Shown here: piece by piece, positions 1 through 7,883 of the stretch | Layout of the letters: every line of letters begins with the position of its first letter | Position numbering within the stretch: position 1 is the stretch's first letter | DNA from: Opitutia bacterium | Lineage (GTDB): Bacteria; Verrucomicrobiota; Verrucomicrobiia; Opitutales; Coraliomargaritaceae | Direction: 5' to 3' | Assembly (NCBI GenBank): GCA_018663485.1 | Contig: JABJQI010000191.1 | Span: forward strand, 1-9,465 | DNA length: 9,465 nt | Translations under genes and position numbers: made by a program | The notes under the pieces: generated by a model | What the model was told of the DNA's origin: nothing | What the model saw: the letters and a program-made list of their open reading frames with translations, nothing else | The model's database searches: none

Positions 1-685
1 GCACCAACTCATTGCGGGAAATATCGCGCAGTTCAGGTTGCTCGATTTCGAGTGCGCTGCCGTCTTTGTAGAGTTGATCGAGGGTGACGAGGGCATTTTC
101 GCCCAGCTCAGAGAGGTCGACTCCGTCGCGTTTGATCTTCATGATCAAGGAGCCGAAGTTGGTGCCCCAATCGCCGATGTGGTTGTCGCGAACTAGGTCG
201 GCACCACAGAAATCGAGCAGGCGGGCGATGGCCTGGCCGATCACCATTGGGCGCAAGTGGCCAATGTGGGCTTGCTTGGCGGTGTTGGCACTCGGATAGT
301 CGATGATAATTTTGCGACCGTCTTTGAGAGCTTTAGCGCCGCTTTGGTAGTCCTCCTTAGTGGTAAACGCGAGTTGCCACTGCCAAATAAACTTTGGCGT
401 CAGCGTAAAATTTATAAAGCCAGGGCCAGCGATGTCGAGCGTCACATACGCTGAGTCGAATTCGCCAGAGGCTTGTGCAGCGGCAATCAGGCGGGTAGCA
501 AGTTCGCGGGGATTATGTCCGTTCTTTTTCGCAAAGGCGAGCACGCCATTGGCCTGATAGTCACCGAAACGTGGGTCAGCGGGGCGCACGCCGGGCACAA
601 ACTCGGAGCCGAAGCCCTCTATCTGAGCTGCGATTGTTGATAATGTACTTTCGATTGCCTTAGATGGGTTGAACCAAACCTTCAT
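1..685 (-). CDS. argS: Arginyl-tRNA synthetase, N-terminal part (runs off the left edge)
   Basis: Class I aminoacyl-tRNA synthetase that charges tRNA-Arg with arginine using ATP, in the cytoplasm. Reading leftward from the ATG at 685 gives 228 codons without a stop. The family is usually about 550-600 residues, so only the N-terminal 40% is here. Residues 1 to about 115 fit the Add1 tRNA-binding domain, with a G-D-Y-Q-A-N stretch typical of it. The catalytic Rossmann fold begins near residue 125. It has an exact HIGH motif at 140-143 (DNA 257-268) and the ArgS-specific block RDNHIGDWGTNFG at 166-178. The start was chosen because it gives the normal Add1 N-terminus; no Shine-Dalgarno sequence precedes it. 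The motif context, KQAHIGHLRPMVIG, differs somewhat from the usual KPMHVGHLRSTIIG. The gene is divergent from the phosphorylase gene. Identification is secure. Confidence 0.95.
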   Translation of the reverse strand, partial: MKVWFNPSKAIESTLSTIAAQIEGFGSEFVPGVRPADPRFGDYQANGVLAFAKKNGHNPRELATRLIAAAQASGEFDSAYVTLDIAGPGFINFTLTPKFIWQWQLAFTTKEDYQSGAKALKDGRKIIIDYPSANTAKQAHIGHLRPMVIGQAIARLLDFCGADLVRDNHIGDWGTNFGSLIMKIKRDGVDLSELGENALVTLDQLYKDGSALEIEQPELRDISRNELV

Positions 686-689
686 GAGG

Positions 690-729
690 AGCAGAGCAAA
701 ATCCAGAGCGCTCGGCGTCAAGCTCTGCT
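690..729 (-). promoter_or_regulatory. Inverted repeat in the argS 5' leader
   Basis: AGCAGAGC at 690-697 pairs perfectly with GCTCTGCT at 722-729, and the 24-nt loop contains the further palindrome GAGCGCTC (706-713). On the argS transcript the stem would end four nucleotides before the start codon, where it could affect ribosome access. There is no T-tract, so it is not an obvious terminator. A regulatory role is inference only. Confidence 0.3.
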
Positions 730-847
730 TTCGGGAACTTTTGGTGTGAGTCAAATACTTATGCCAGATTACCCGAGCATCCACTGTGGTTCTATTTCTT
801 GAATCCCGTTATTTAGGCTCGACAATAGCCCTTCTAATCGCCTAATA

Positions 848-861
848 CATAAATGTTTATG
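848..861. promoter_or_regulatory. Palindrome upstream of the phosphorylase gene (operator-like)
   Basis: CATAAA-TG-TTTATG is a perfect 6+6 inverted repeat around a 2-bp centre, 43 bp before the start codon and just downstream of the candidate promoter. Its size and symmetry fit a dimeric regulator site, but AT-rich palindromes of this length also arise by chance. Confidence 0.25.
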
Positions 862-876
862 CCTTCTACATGGGCA

Positions 877-888
877 AATCAATTGATT
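877..888. promoter_or_regulatory. 12-bp perfect palindrome next to the phosphorylase start
   Basis: AATCAATTGATT is an uninterrupted 12-bp palindrome 16 bp before the ATG at 905. Its centre is 28 bp from that of the 848-861 palindrome. It could be an operator in the 5' untranslated region, but the sequence gives no direct evidence for a bound regulator. Confidence 0.25.
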
Positions 889-904
889 CCTACATTTTCA
901 TTCA

Positions 905-2239
905 ATGAGAAAGAATATTATTAGCGCACGTAAGTTCATCAAACCGTCCTTCAGCTGTCTAGTTGAAAAGAAGCGTGACGGCGGCGAATTCTCCGACGCG
1001 GAGATTCGCTACATCGTCGATTCCATTTTGGATGATGATCTTCCCGAATTTCAACAGTCGGCCTTAGCAATGGCTATCTTTTTCCAGGGTATGTCTGCTC
1101 AAGAGACGGCTATATTTGCTGAGGAGATGATGCTTTCTGGTGAAGTCATTGACTTAACTGCCATCTCCCGTCCGAAGATCGATAAATACTCAACTGGTGG
1201 TGTTGGTGACAAGACCACACTCGTGCTCGGTCCACTCGCAGCTGCTTGTGGCGTAGTCATGCCTACCATGAATGGCGTCGATGAAGAGCACATTATTAGT
1301 AATCTCGATAAACTTTCCTCCATTCCGAATTTCAATCCTATTTTGGATTTGAAGGGTTTTAAAGCTCAGTTGAAGGCAATCGGTTGCACTTTCATCAGGC
1401 AAGATCCAGAGATTTCTCCAGTCGATGCGAAATTTTACAAATTACGTCAACTGACTGGCACGATTCCAAGTTTACCGTTGATCACTGGTAGCGTGCTCAG
1501 CCGCAAGTTGGCCGAAGGTGCGGAAGGCCTCGTGATCGATGTAAAATGGGGCAACGGCTCGTTCATCAAGGATGTCGAGCAGGCTAAGCAGTTGGCGCGC
1601 TCAATCACCCGTGTTGGCCGATCAATGAAGCGCCGTTGCGTGGCATTGGTGACTGATATGAATCAACCACTCGGTGATACCGTTGGTACTGGGCTTGAAA
1701 TTAAGGAAGCGATTCAGTTGCTTAAGGGGGAGGGCCCGGAGGATCTGCAAGAATTAGTGCTCAAGCTCGGAATGGAAATCGTGCGTCTCGCTGGGGTTGC
1801 TGGTTCGACACTCTCCGCAAAGCAGACTGTGCAACGCCACCTTAAAGATGGTTCCGCGCTGCAGAAGTTTAAAGATATGATTGAGGCGCAAGGTGGAGAT
1901 ATCTCTGTGATCGATGATCCTGATAAATTTCCAACAGCGAAGCATGTGCGTAAGTTACCTGCCCCTAAGCGCGGCTATGTTCACACAATTAATGCTGGTC
2001 TGATTGCCGAAGGCGTGCAGAAGTTGGCTATGAAGAAGAACGGCAAATACGACCCTGCAGTAGGTGTTTCTGAGATTAAGAAGGTCGGCACGCAGGTCAA
2101 GCAAGGTGAACCGTTGATGATGATCCATTACAATGATGAAGCTAAGATGGAAGAAGCACTTGAGTACCTCAAGACGGCTTATCGCCTAGCTCCGAAGCGC
2201 CCGAATCCACCGCTTCTGATCGTCGAGCGAGTCGCATAA
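905..2239 (+). CDS. deoA: Thymidine/pyrimidine-nucleoside phosphorylase family protein with altered active-site residues
   Basis: The family cleaves (deoxy)pyrimidine nucleosides with phosphate to a free base and (deoxy)ribose-1-phosphate in cytoplasmic salvage. The 444-residue length matches the family (about 430-440). All three parts are visible: an N-terminal helical domain with EKKRDGGEFSDAEIRY (21-36), the glycosyltransferase a/b domain with DKYSTGGVGD (93-102) and TDMNQPLG (250-257), and the PYNP C-terminal domain (about 355-444). By recall-based alignment to E. coli DeoA, several contact positions differ: His85 is Tyr95, Ser113 is Asn123, Thr123 is Asn133 and Lys190 is Arg200. Ser95 is Thr105, a conservative change. 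Lys94, Ser96, Arg181 and Ser196 are kept. The signature SGRGLGHTGGT is replaced by NGVDEEHIISN. The frame is open and conserved on both sides, so this is not a frameshift. The start adds about ten residues to the usual N-terminus and has no Shine-Dalgarno. Family is secure; activity is uncertain. Confidence 0.85.
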   Translation: MRKNIISARKFIKPSFSCLVEKKRDGGEFSDAEIRYIVDSILDDDLPEFQQSALAMAIFFQGMSAQETAIFAEEMMLSGEVIDLTAISRPKIDKYSTGGVGDKTTLVLGPLAAACGVVMPTMNGVDEEHIISNLDKLSSIPNFNPILDLKGFKAQLKAIGCTFIRQDPEISPVDAKFYKLRQLTGTIPSLPLITGSVLSRKLAEGAEGLVIDVKWGNGSFIKDVEQAKQLARSITRVGRSMKRRCVALVTDMNQPLGDTVGTGLEIKEAIQLLKGEGPEDLQELVLKLGMEIVRLAGVAGSTLSAKQTVQRHLKDGSALQKFKDMIEAQGGDISVIDDPDKFPTAKHVRKLPAPKRGYVHTINAGLIAEGVQKLAMKKNGKYDPAVGVSEIKKVGTQVKQGEPLMMIHYNDEAKMEEALEYLKTAYRLAPKRPNPPLLIVERVA

Positions 2240-2258
2240 ACCACGCAACGTTCTGTAC

Positions 2259-2291
2259 AAAAGCCCCTGTCGTGATGACTGGGACTTTTTT
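2259..2291 (+). terminator. Rho-independent terminator after the phosphorylase gene
   Basis: Twenty bases after the stop codon, AAAAGCCCCTGTC (2259-2271) can pair with GACTGGGACTTTT (2277-2289) across a 5-nt loop. There are two mismatches, and the 3' side ends in six T residues (2286-2291). Hairpin plus T-run directly after the stop is a good intrinsic terminator, separating this gene from ilvE. Confidence 0.7.
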
Positions 2292-2304
2292 GTGTGCGGC
2301 AATC
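2291..2304 (+). repeat. 14-bp direct repeat, copy 1
   Basis: TGTGTGCGGCAATC occurs exactly here, at the end of the terminator of the phosphorylase gene, and again at 3531-3544, immediately after the ilvE stop codon. An exact 14-mer repeat in a window this size has a modest chance probability. The shared position after a gene's 3' end is the notable part. Confidence 0.35.
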
Positions 2305-2657
2305 TCCGAAGCGAACTTTAGCTACAGCAGCAACATTCAAGCTAGGCGGCTTTTGTCATCCGATTTTCGCCCTGAGTGCGCAGGCAAATTACTTCAATTA
2401 CGGTACTGCTAAGTTGAAACTAGCATACACGGGCTTAACGCAATTGAAACTCTGTTGCGATATAATCAATTTGTCTGTTAAGGGCCAATATTGATACTCG
2501 GAAACGTCGTGATACCATATTAAGGTTAAGGAGTTTGGACCGTGCATGTGCACCCATTGACATTTTCTACATATCACGCGCAGTAGAATTTTTCGAACGA
2601 ACTCGCATTTGATAGGTGATGCAGGCTAGACAAAACGAAATCCGCCTTCATCATCCT
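2292..2657 (+). other. Intergenic region ahead of ilvE, probably its promoter and leader
   Basis: No recognisable gene lies in this stretch; the one longer ORF here has no Shine-Dalgarno and no familiar motif. It does contain regulatory-looking elements. There is a perfect TATAAT at 2461-2466, preceded by CGCAA (2439-2443) and TTGCG (2455-2459) as an inverted repeat, but no -35 box at the usual spacing. Further on are a tandem TTAAGGTTAAGG (2520-2531), a possible 14-codon leader ORF (2542-2586), and a perfect TTGACA at 2557-2562 whose nearest -10-like hexamer, TAGAAT (2584-2589), is 21 bp away. The layout suggests a long ilvE leader, but no single promoter can be assigned firmly. Confidence 0.4.
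2542..2586 (+). CDS. Possible 14-codon leader ORF upstream of ilvE
   Basis: AAGGAG at 2528-2533 lies 8 nt before a GTG that opens a 14-codon ORF (MHVHPLTFSTYHAQ, then TAG), ending about 80 bp before the ilvE start. The Shine-Dalgarno is stronger than that of most genes in the window. The first bases form the inverted repeat GTGCA-TG-TGCAC. The peptide is not rich in Leu, Ile or Val as classic ilv attenuator leaders are, but has three His in 14 residues. It may be chance; no homologue is recognised. Confidence 0.2.
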   Translation: MHVHPLTFSTYHAQ

Positions 2658-2663
2658 ATGTTT

Positions 2664-3530
2664 ATGAAGATTTATATGAATGATAAGTTGGTCGATTCCA
2701 GCGAGGCGACAGTCTCCGTGTTCGATCATGGCTTGCTCTATGGTGACGGTATTTTTGAAGGTATTCGCCTCTATGATGGTTGCGTGTTTAAGCTCGATGA
2801 GCATTTGGAGCGCTTAGAGTATTCCGCCAAAGCGATCATGCTCGAATTACCATGGACGCGCCAAGAGATATCGGATGCGCTGTGCGAGACTTGCCGTGCG
2901 AATGGTTTAAAAAATGGCTATATTCGTTTGGTCGTGACGCGTGGTGTCGGCAGTCTTGGACTTTCGATCAAGAACTGCAACGATCCACAGCTAATTATCA
3001 TTGCTGATACGATTCAATTGTATCCTCAAGAGTTTTACGATAACGGCTTGAAAATTATCACCGTGCCGACGCGTCGTTGTAATCCTTCGGCGCTGCCGCC
3101 AGCGGTGAAGTCGCTCAACTACCTGAACAATATTCTGGCTAAAATCGAAGCTCAACACCTTGGCTACCATGAGGCGATAATGCTCAACGACCAAGGATAC
3201 ATCGCTGAGTGCACTGGTGATAATATCTTTATCGTGCACAAGGGCGAGTTGATTACACCAGCTGCCAGTTCTGGTGCCTTAAAGGGTATTACCCGTGATA
3301 CTGCATTGGCCATTGCTGATGAGCTGGGTATACCTTGGCGGGAGGCGAATATGACGCGCTACGATGTCTGGGTCGCAGAGGAAGTGTTTTTAACTGGTAC
3401 GGCAGCCGAGATCGTGCCAATCGTTGAGATTGATGCGCGCGTGATTGGCAATGGTAAGCCTGGCCCAGTTACAGCCAAATTCCTCGAGAGTTTCAAGCGT
3501 CGTGTTACGGTCGAGGGCACTATGCTTTAA
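2664..3530 (+). CDS. ilvE: Branched-chain amino acid aminotransferase (class IV PLP enzyme)
   Basis: Transfers the amino group between glutamate and the keto acids of leucine, isoleucine and valine, the last biosynthetic step, with pyridoxal phosphate. From the ATG at 2664 the protein has 288 residues, the usual size. It starts MKIYMNDKLV, which matches the family N-terminus; an upstream in-frame GTG at 2616 would add 16 unusual residues and ATG 2658 would add two. Visible motifs are FDHGLLYGDGIFEGIRLY (20-37), ERLEYSAK (49-56), the PLP lysine K149 in PAVKSLNYLNNILAKIEA (146-163), ECTGDNIF (182-189), GITRDT (208-213) and FLTGTAAEIVPI (242-253). ECTGDN and GTAAEI favour IlvE over D-alanine aminotransferase or aminodeoxychorismate lyase. 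No Shine-Dalgarno is visible. The gene stands alone between gaps, about 180 bp before mcsA. Confidence 0.9.
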   Translation: MKIYMNDKLVDSSEATVSVFDHGLLYGDGIFEGIRLYDGCVFKLDEHLERLEYSAKAIMLELPWTRQEISDALCETCRANGLKNGYIRLVVTRGVGSLGLSIKNCNDPQLIIIADTIQLYPQEFYDNGLKIITVPTRRCNPSALPPAVKSLNYLNNILAKIEAQHLGYHEAIMLNDQGYIAECTGDNIFIVHKGELITPAASSGALKGITRDTALAIADELGIPWREANMTRYDVWVAEEVFLTGTAAEIVPIVEIDARVIGNGKPGPVTAKFLESFKRRVTVEGTML

Positions 3531-3544
3531 TGTGTGCGGCAATC
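3531..3544 (+). repeat. 14-bp direct repeat, copy 2
   Basis: Second exact copy of TGTGTGCGGCAATC, abutting the TAA of ilvE. Its last six bases form the left arm of the hairpin at 3539-3562. Confidence 0.35.
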
Positions 3545-3562
3545 GTGAATTCTGGTGATTGC
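3539..3562 (+). other. Small hairpin after ilvE
   Basis: GCAATC (3539-3544) pairs with GATTGC (3557-3562), extendable by two G-U pairs. It begins eight bases after the ilvE stop and overlaps the 14-base repeat listed below. There is no T-run behind it, so it is a poor intrinsic terminator, though it could stabilise the transcript end. Confidence 0.25.
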
Positions 3563-3676
3563 ATCTTGGCTCAAGTATTTTGTTGGTTATATGGCACACT
3601 TTTACTTGGCGACTGTCAAAAGCTCGTAAACCTCTTGATAAAGCCCACATGATCACCTTGAATCATGGTTTTCGCT

Positions 3677-3710
3677 TTGCCAAGCAATCCGACTTTTATA
3701 CTATATAAAA
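3677..3710 (+). promoter_or_regulatory. Candidate promoter directly before mcsA
   Basis: The AT-rich stretch before the mcsA start contains TATACT (3697-3702) and overlapping TATATA (3702-3707). TTGCCA (3677-3682) lies 14 or 19 bp upstream of these boxes, so spacing is not ideal. If TATACT is the -10 box, transcription would start at about 3709-3712, on or just before the ATG, giving a leaderless or nearly leaderless mRNA. This fits the missing Shine-Dalgarno. No CtsR-type heptad repeat is recognised. Confidence 0.35.
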
Positions 3711-3711
3711 T

Positions 3712-4221
3712 ATGGCTGAGAATTTAAAGTGCAGCATTTGCGATCAAGAAGCCACCGTGCATCTTACGCAAATCGTTAATAATAAGATTCATAAAGTGGA
3801 TCTCTGTGAATCTTGTGCGCAAAAAAAGGGTGTTACAGACCCTAAAGGCTTTTCGTTGGCAGATTTGATGTCGAAGACACCGCTCACGCCTGTTTCTGGC
3901 GAGGCACAGTTGGTGTGCCAAAGCTGTGGTCAGGAGACCGCGGACTTCCGCCGCACGGGACGCTTGGGGTGTTCGGCTTGCTATGAGGTCTTTAGACCCT
4001 TGGTCTATCCGGTGCTTGAAGATATGCATGCGGGTACCGCGCACAAGGGGAAGGTGCCTACGGACGCGTTGAGTCGTCAATCGAGTCAATTGCAGTTGAA
4101 GAACCTACTGGATTCGTTGGCACGTGCTGTTGCTGAGGAAGCCTACGAGGACGCCGCTAAATTTCGTGATCAAATCAAAGTAATTAAACAGGCAGAAGAG
4201 TTGGAGGTCTCGCCTCAATGA
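3712..4221 (+). CDS. mcsA: McsA, zinc-finger and UVR-motif activator of the McsB arginine kinase
   Basis: In Firmicutes McsA binds McsB and stimulates its protein-arginine kinase activity, acting with ClpC in protein quality control. This 169-residue cytoplasmic protein has the full layout. It contains four CxxC pairs (C7/C10, C32/C35, C69/C72, C87/C90) able to bind two zinc ions, the family block FRRTGRLGCSACYEVF (79-94), and a C-terminal UvrB/UvrC (UVR) motif around 128-162 with YEDAAKFRDQI. The length is close to Bacillus McsA (about 185). Its last codons contain the mcsB ribosome binding site, and its TGA overlaps the mcsB ATG, so the two are translationally coupled. The start has no Shine-Dalgarno and sits next to a -10-like box. 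No ctsR precedes it. Motif order and neighbours make the call secure. Confidence 0.93.
   Translation: MAENLKCSICDQEATVHLTQIVNNKIHKVDLCESCAQKKGVTDPKGFSLADLMSKTPLTPVSGEAQLVCQSCGQETADFRRTGRLGCSACYEVFRPLVYPVLEDMHAGTAHKGKVPTDALSRQSSQLQLKNLLDSLARAVAEEAYEDAAKFRDQIKVIKQAEELEVSPQ
4203..4208 (+). promoter_or_regulatory. Ribosome binding site of mcsB
   Basis: GGAGGT lies inside the 3' end of mcsA, 9 nt before the mcsB ATG at 4218. It is the only strong Shine-Dalgarno in front of a major gene in this window, and it supports the overlapping start. Confidence 0.75.
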
Positions 4222-5300
4222 TCGAATCACTCATCAATGATGAGCGTGCCGAGTTGACGCAGGCAATTAAGAAGGCGGCTCCAGTTGTGCTTAGCACGCG
4301 TATTCGATTAGCGAGAAACTTAGTTGGTCAGCCATTTCCCGAACGTGCGAATGTCTTGCAGCGCCGCGATGTACTCACCCTCTGTGCGGATCAACTGGGT
4401 GCGCTGCCGCAGATGAACAAGGGCAGCTTTTTTGACATCGCAGATTTATCTACCTTGGAGAAGCAAGTGCTTGTCGAGCGTCACCTGATTAGTCGTGAAC
4501 TGTGTGACGGCGAAGCAGGCACTGGGGTTTACATTAATAAAGGCCAGACTTGCTCGGTAATGATCAACGAGGAGGATCATCTGCGTATTCAGTTTTTGAA
4601 GGCAGGCTTCAATTTGAAGTCAGTTTGGAAGTTGATCGATACGTTTGATTCGGAATTAGAAAAGACTATCGACCTAGCGTTTTCTGAAGATTTTGGCTAT
4701 TTAACAGCCTGTCCCACAAACTTGGGCACCGGGTTACGTGCTTCTGTGATGATGCATTTGCCGGGCCTGGTTATCTCTGGCCATATGGAGCGTGTGATTC
4801 GTGCGGTCAGCCAATTGGGGATTACCGTGCGTGGCCTCTTCGGTGAAGGCTCAGATGCCAGTGGCCACATATTTCAGATTTCAAATCAACAGACTTTAGG
4901 CGAAAGTGAATCCGAGATTTTGGAAAGTTTAGCGAATGTGCTTAAGACGGTGATCGATCATGAATTAAACGCGCGCTTCAAGTATCTCGAAGAAAGCCGT
5001 GCGAAGTTGCTCGATCAAATTGGTCGTGCTTTTGGTGTGCTGCAAAATACACATGTCATTGCTTCGGGCGAAGCACTGAATTTACTATCATTTATTCGCT
5101 TAGCGGTCGATTTCGGCATGTTGCCAGAGTCGAATCGTGCCGATGTCGATCGACTCGTGATAGAGAGCCAGCCGGGGCATGTGCAGTATGCTGCGCAGGA
5201 AGGGATCGCACCCGAAGCACGCGATATTGCGCGTGCAGACAAACTTCGGCAAGAATTTTCAAATCTACCGGCTCTAGCTTTTGACAAGTTGCAAGAATAG
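4218..5300 (+). CDS. mcsB: McsB protein-arginine kinase
   Basis: Phosphorylates arginine side chains of proteins with ATP, marking them for ClpC-ClpP. The fold is that of phosphagen (creatine/arginine) kinases without their N-terminal helical domain. At 360 residues the length is normal. Visible motifs are the nucleotide-binding STRIRLARNL (26-35), NEEDHLRIQ (117-125) and GEGSDASG (209-216), which carry the two catalytic glutamates of the family, and TACPTNLGTGLRASVM (163-178) with the active-site cysteine C165 and phosphate-contact arginine R174. RDIARADKLR (335-344) is the RDxxRA element that forms the allosteric phospho-arginine site in Bacillus-type McsB and marks McsB rather than a metabolite kinase. 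The ATG overlaps the mcsA stop (ATGA), and clpC follows after 27 bp. No key residue is missing, so an active kinase is expected. Confidence 0.94.
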   Translation: MIESLINDERAELTQAIKKAAPVVLSTRIRLARNLVGQPFPERANVLQRRDVLTLCADQLGALPQMNKGSFFDIADLSTLEKQVLVERHLISRELCDGEAGTGVYINKGQTCSVMINEEDHLRIQFLKAGFNLKSVWKLIDTFDSELEKTIDLAFSEDFGYLTACPTNLGTGLRASVMMHLPGLVISGHMERVIRAVSQLGITVRGLFGEGSDASGHIFQISNQQTLGESESEILESLANVLKTVIDHELNARFKYLEESRAKLLDQIGRAFGVLQNTHVIASGEALNLLSFIRLAVDFGMLPESNRADVDRLVIESQPGHVQYAAQEGIAPEARDIARADKLRQEFSNLPALAFDKLQE

Positions 5301-5310
5301 GAGTAATTAT
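5281..5310 (+). promoter_or_regulatory. Possible internal promoter for clpC
   Basis: A perfect TTGACA (5281-5286) in the last mcsB codons is followed after 18 bp by AATTAT (5305-5310), four of six to consensus. It would give clpC its own short transcript besides readthrough from mcsAB. AGGAG at 5299-5303 is 24 bp from the clpC ATG, too far to be its ribosome binding site. Confidence 0.25.
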
Positions 5311-5327
5311 TAGCAGACAATATTACT

Positions 5328-7811
<2,484 letters not shown>

Positions 7812-7831
7812 ACACAACAAGCTTCTAATTT

Positions 7832-7860
7832 AAAAGGCTGCAGGTGACTGCGGCCTCTTT
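7832..7860. terminator. Bidirectional terminator between clpC and the UDG gene
   Basis: AGGCTGCAG (7835-7843) and CTGCGGCCT (7848-7856) form a 9-bp stem with one G-U pair, closed by the GNRA tetraloop GTGA. Four A residues lie to the left and CTTT to the right, so the minus-strand transcript has the stronger U-run. It sits between two convergent stop codons and can serve both. Confidence 0.75.
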
Positions 7861-7883
7861 GCACGGGGTTGTTGATTCTGCGA

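Larger units (their letters stand above)
686..904. promoter_or_regulatory. Divergent intergenic region between argS and the phosphorylase gene
   Basis: No ORF of note lies in these 219 bp, which must hold promoters for both divergent genes. For the rightward gene a weak sigma70-like pair is visible: TTGAAT at 799-804 and GACAAT at 821-826, with a 16-bp spacer and 4/6 matches or better in each box. I found no convincing leftward promoter for argS. The region also holds an 8-bp inverted repeat next to the argS start and two palindromes near the phosphorylase start, listed separately. Confidence 0.4.

Noticed and set aside
84..557. Plus-strand ORFs of 65-71 codons
   Set aside because: They are antisense to argS, whose minus-strand reading contains the HIGH and DNHIGDWGT motifs. 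They have no recognisable protein features.
1261..1320. Frameshift as the cause of the lost phosphorylase signature
   Set aside because: The expected signature does not appear in either other frame. Gly, His and LDKL remain aligned in the main frame, and both flanks are in the same frame.
2294..2494. 66-codon plus-strand ORF in the gap before ilvE
   Set aside because: It begins with GTG just after the terminator T-run, has no Shine-Dalgarno, mixed composition and no familiar motif, and overlaps the promoter-like elements. It is likely chance.
2616..2663. Extended ilvE start at GTG 2616
   Set aside because: It adds 16 residues that do not resemble the family N-terminus, whereas MKIYMNDKLV at 2664 does.
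3531..3711. A hidden ctsR or fragment upstream of mcsA
   Set aside because: At 181 bp the space is too short for ctsR (about 150 codons), and no helix-turn-helix coding remnant is visible.
3390..4089. Minus-strand ORFs opposite ilvE and mcsA
   Set aside because: They are antisense to genes with secure motifs, and their translations show no known domain.
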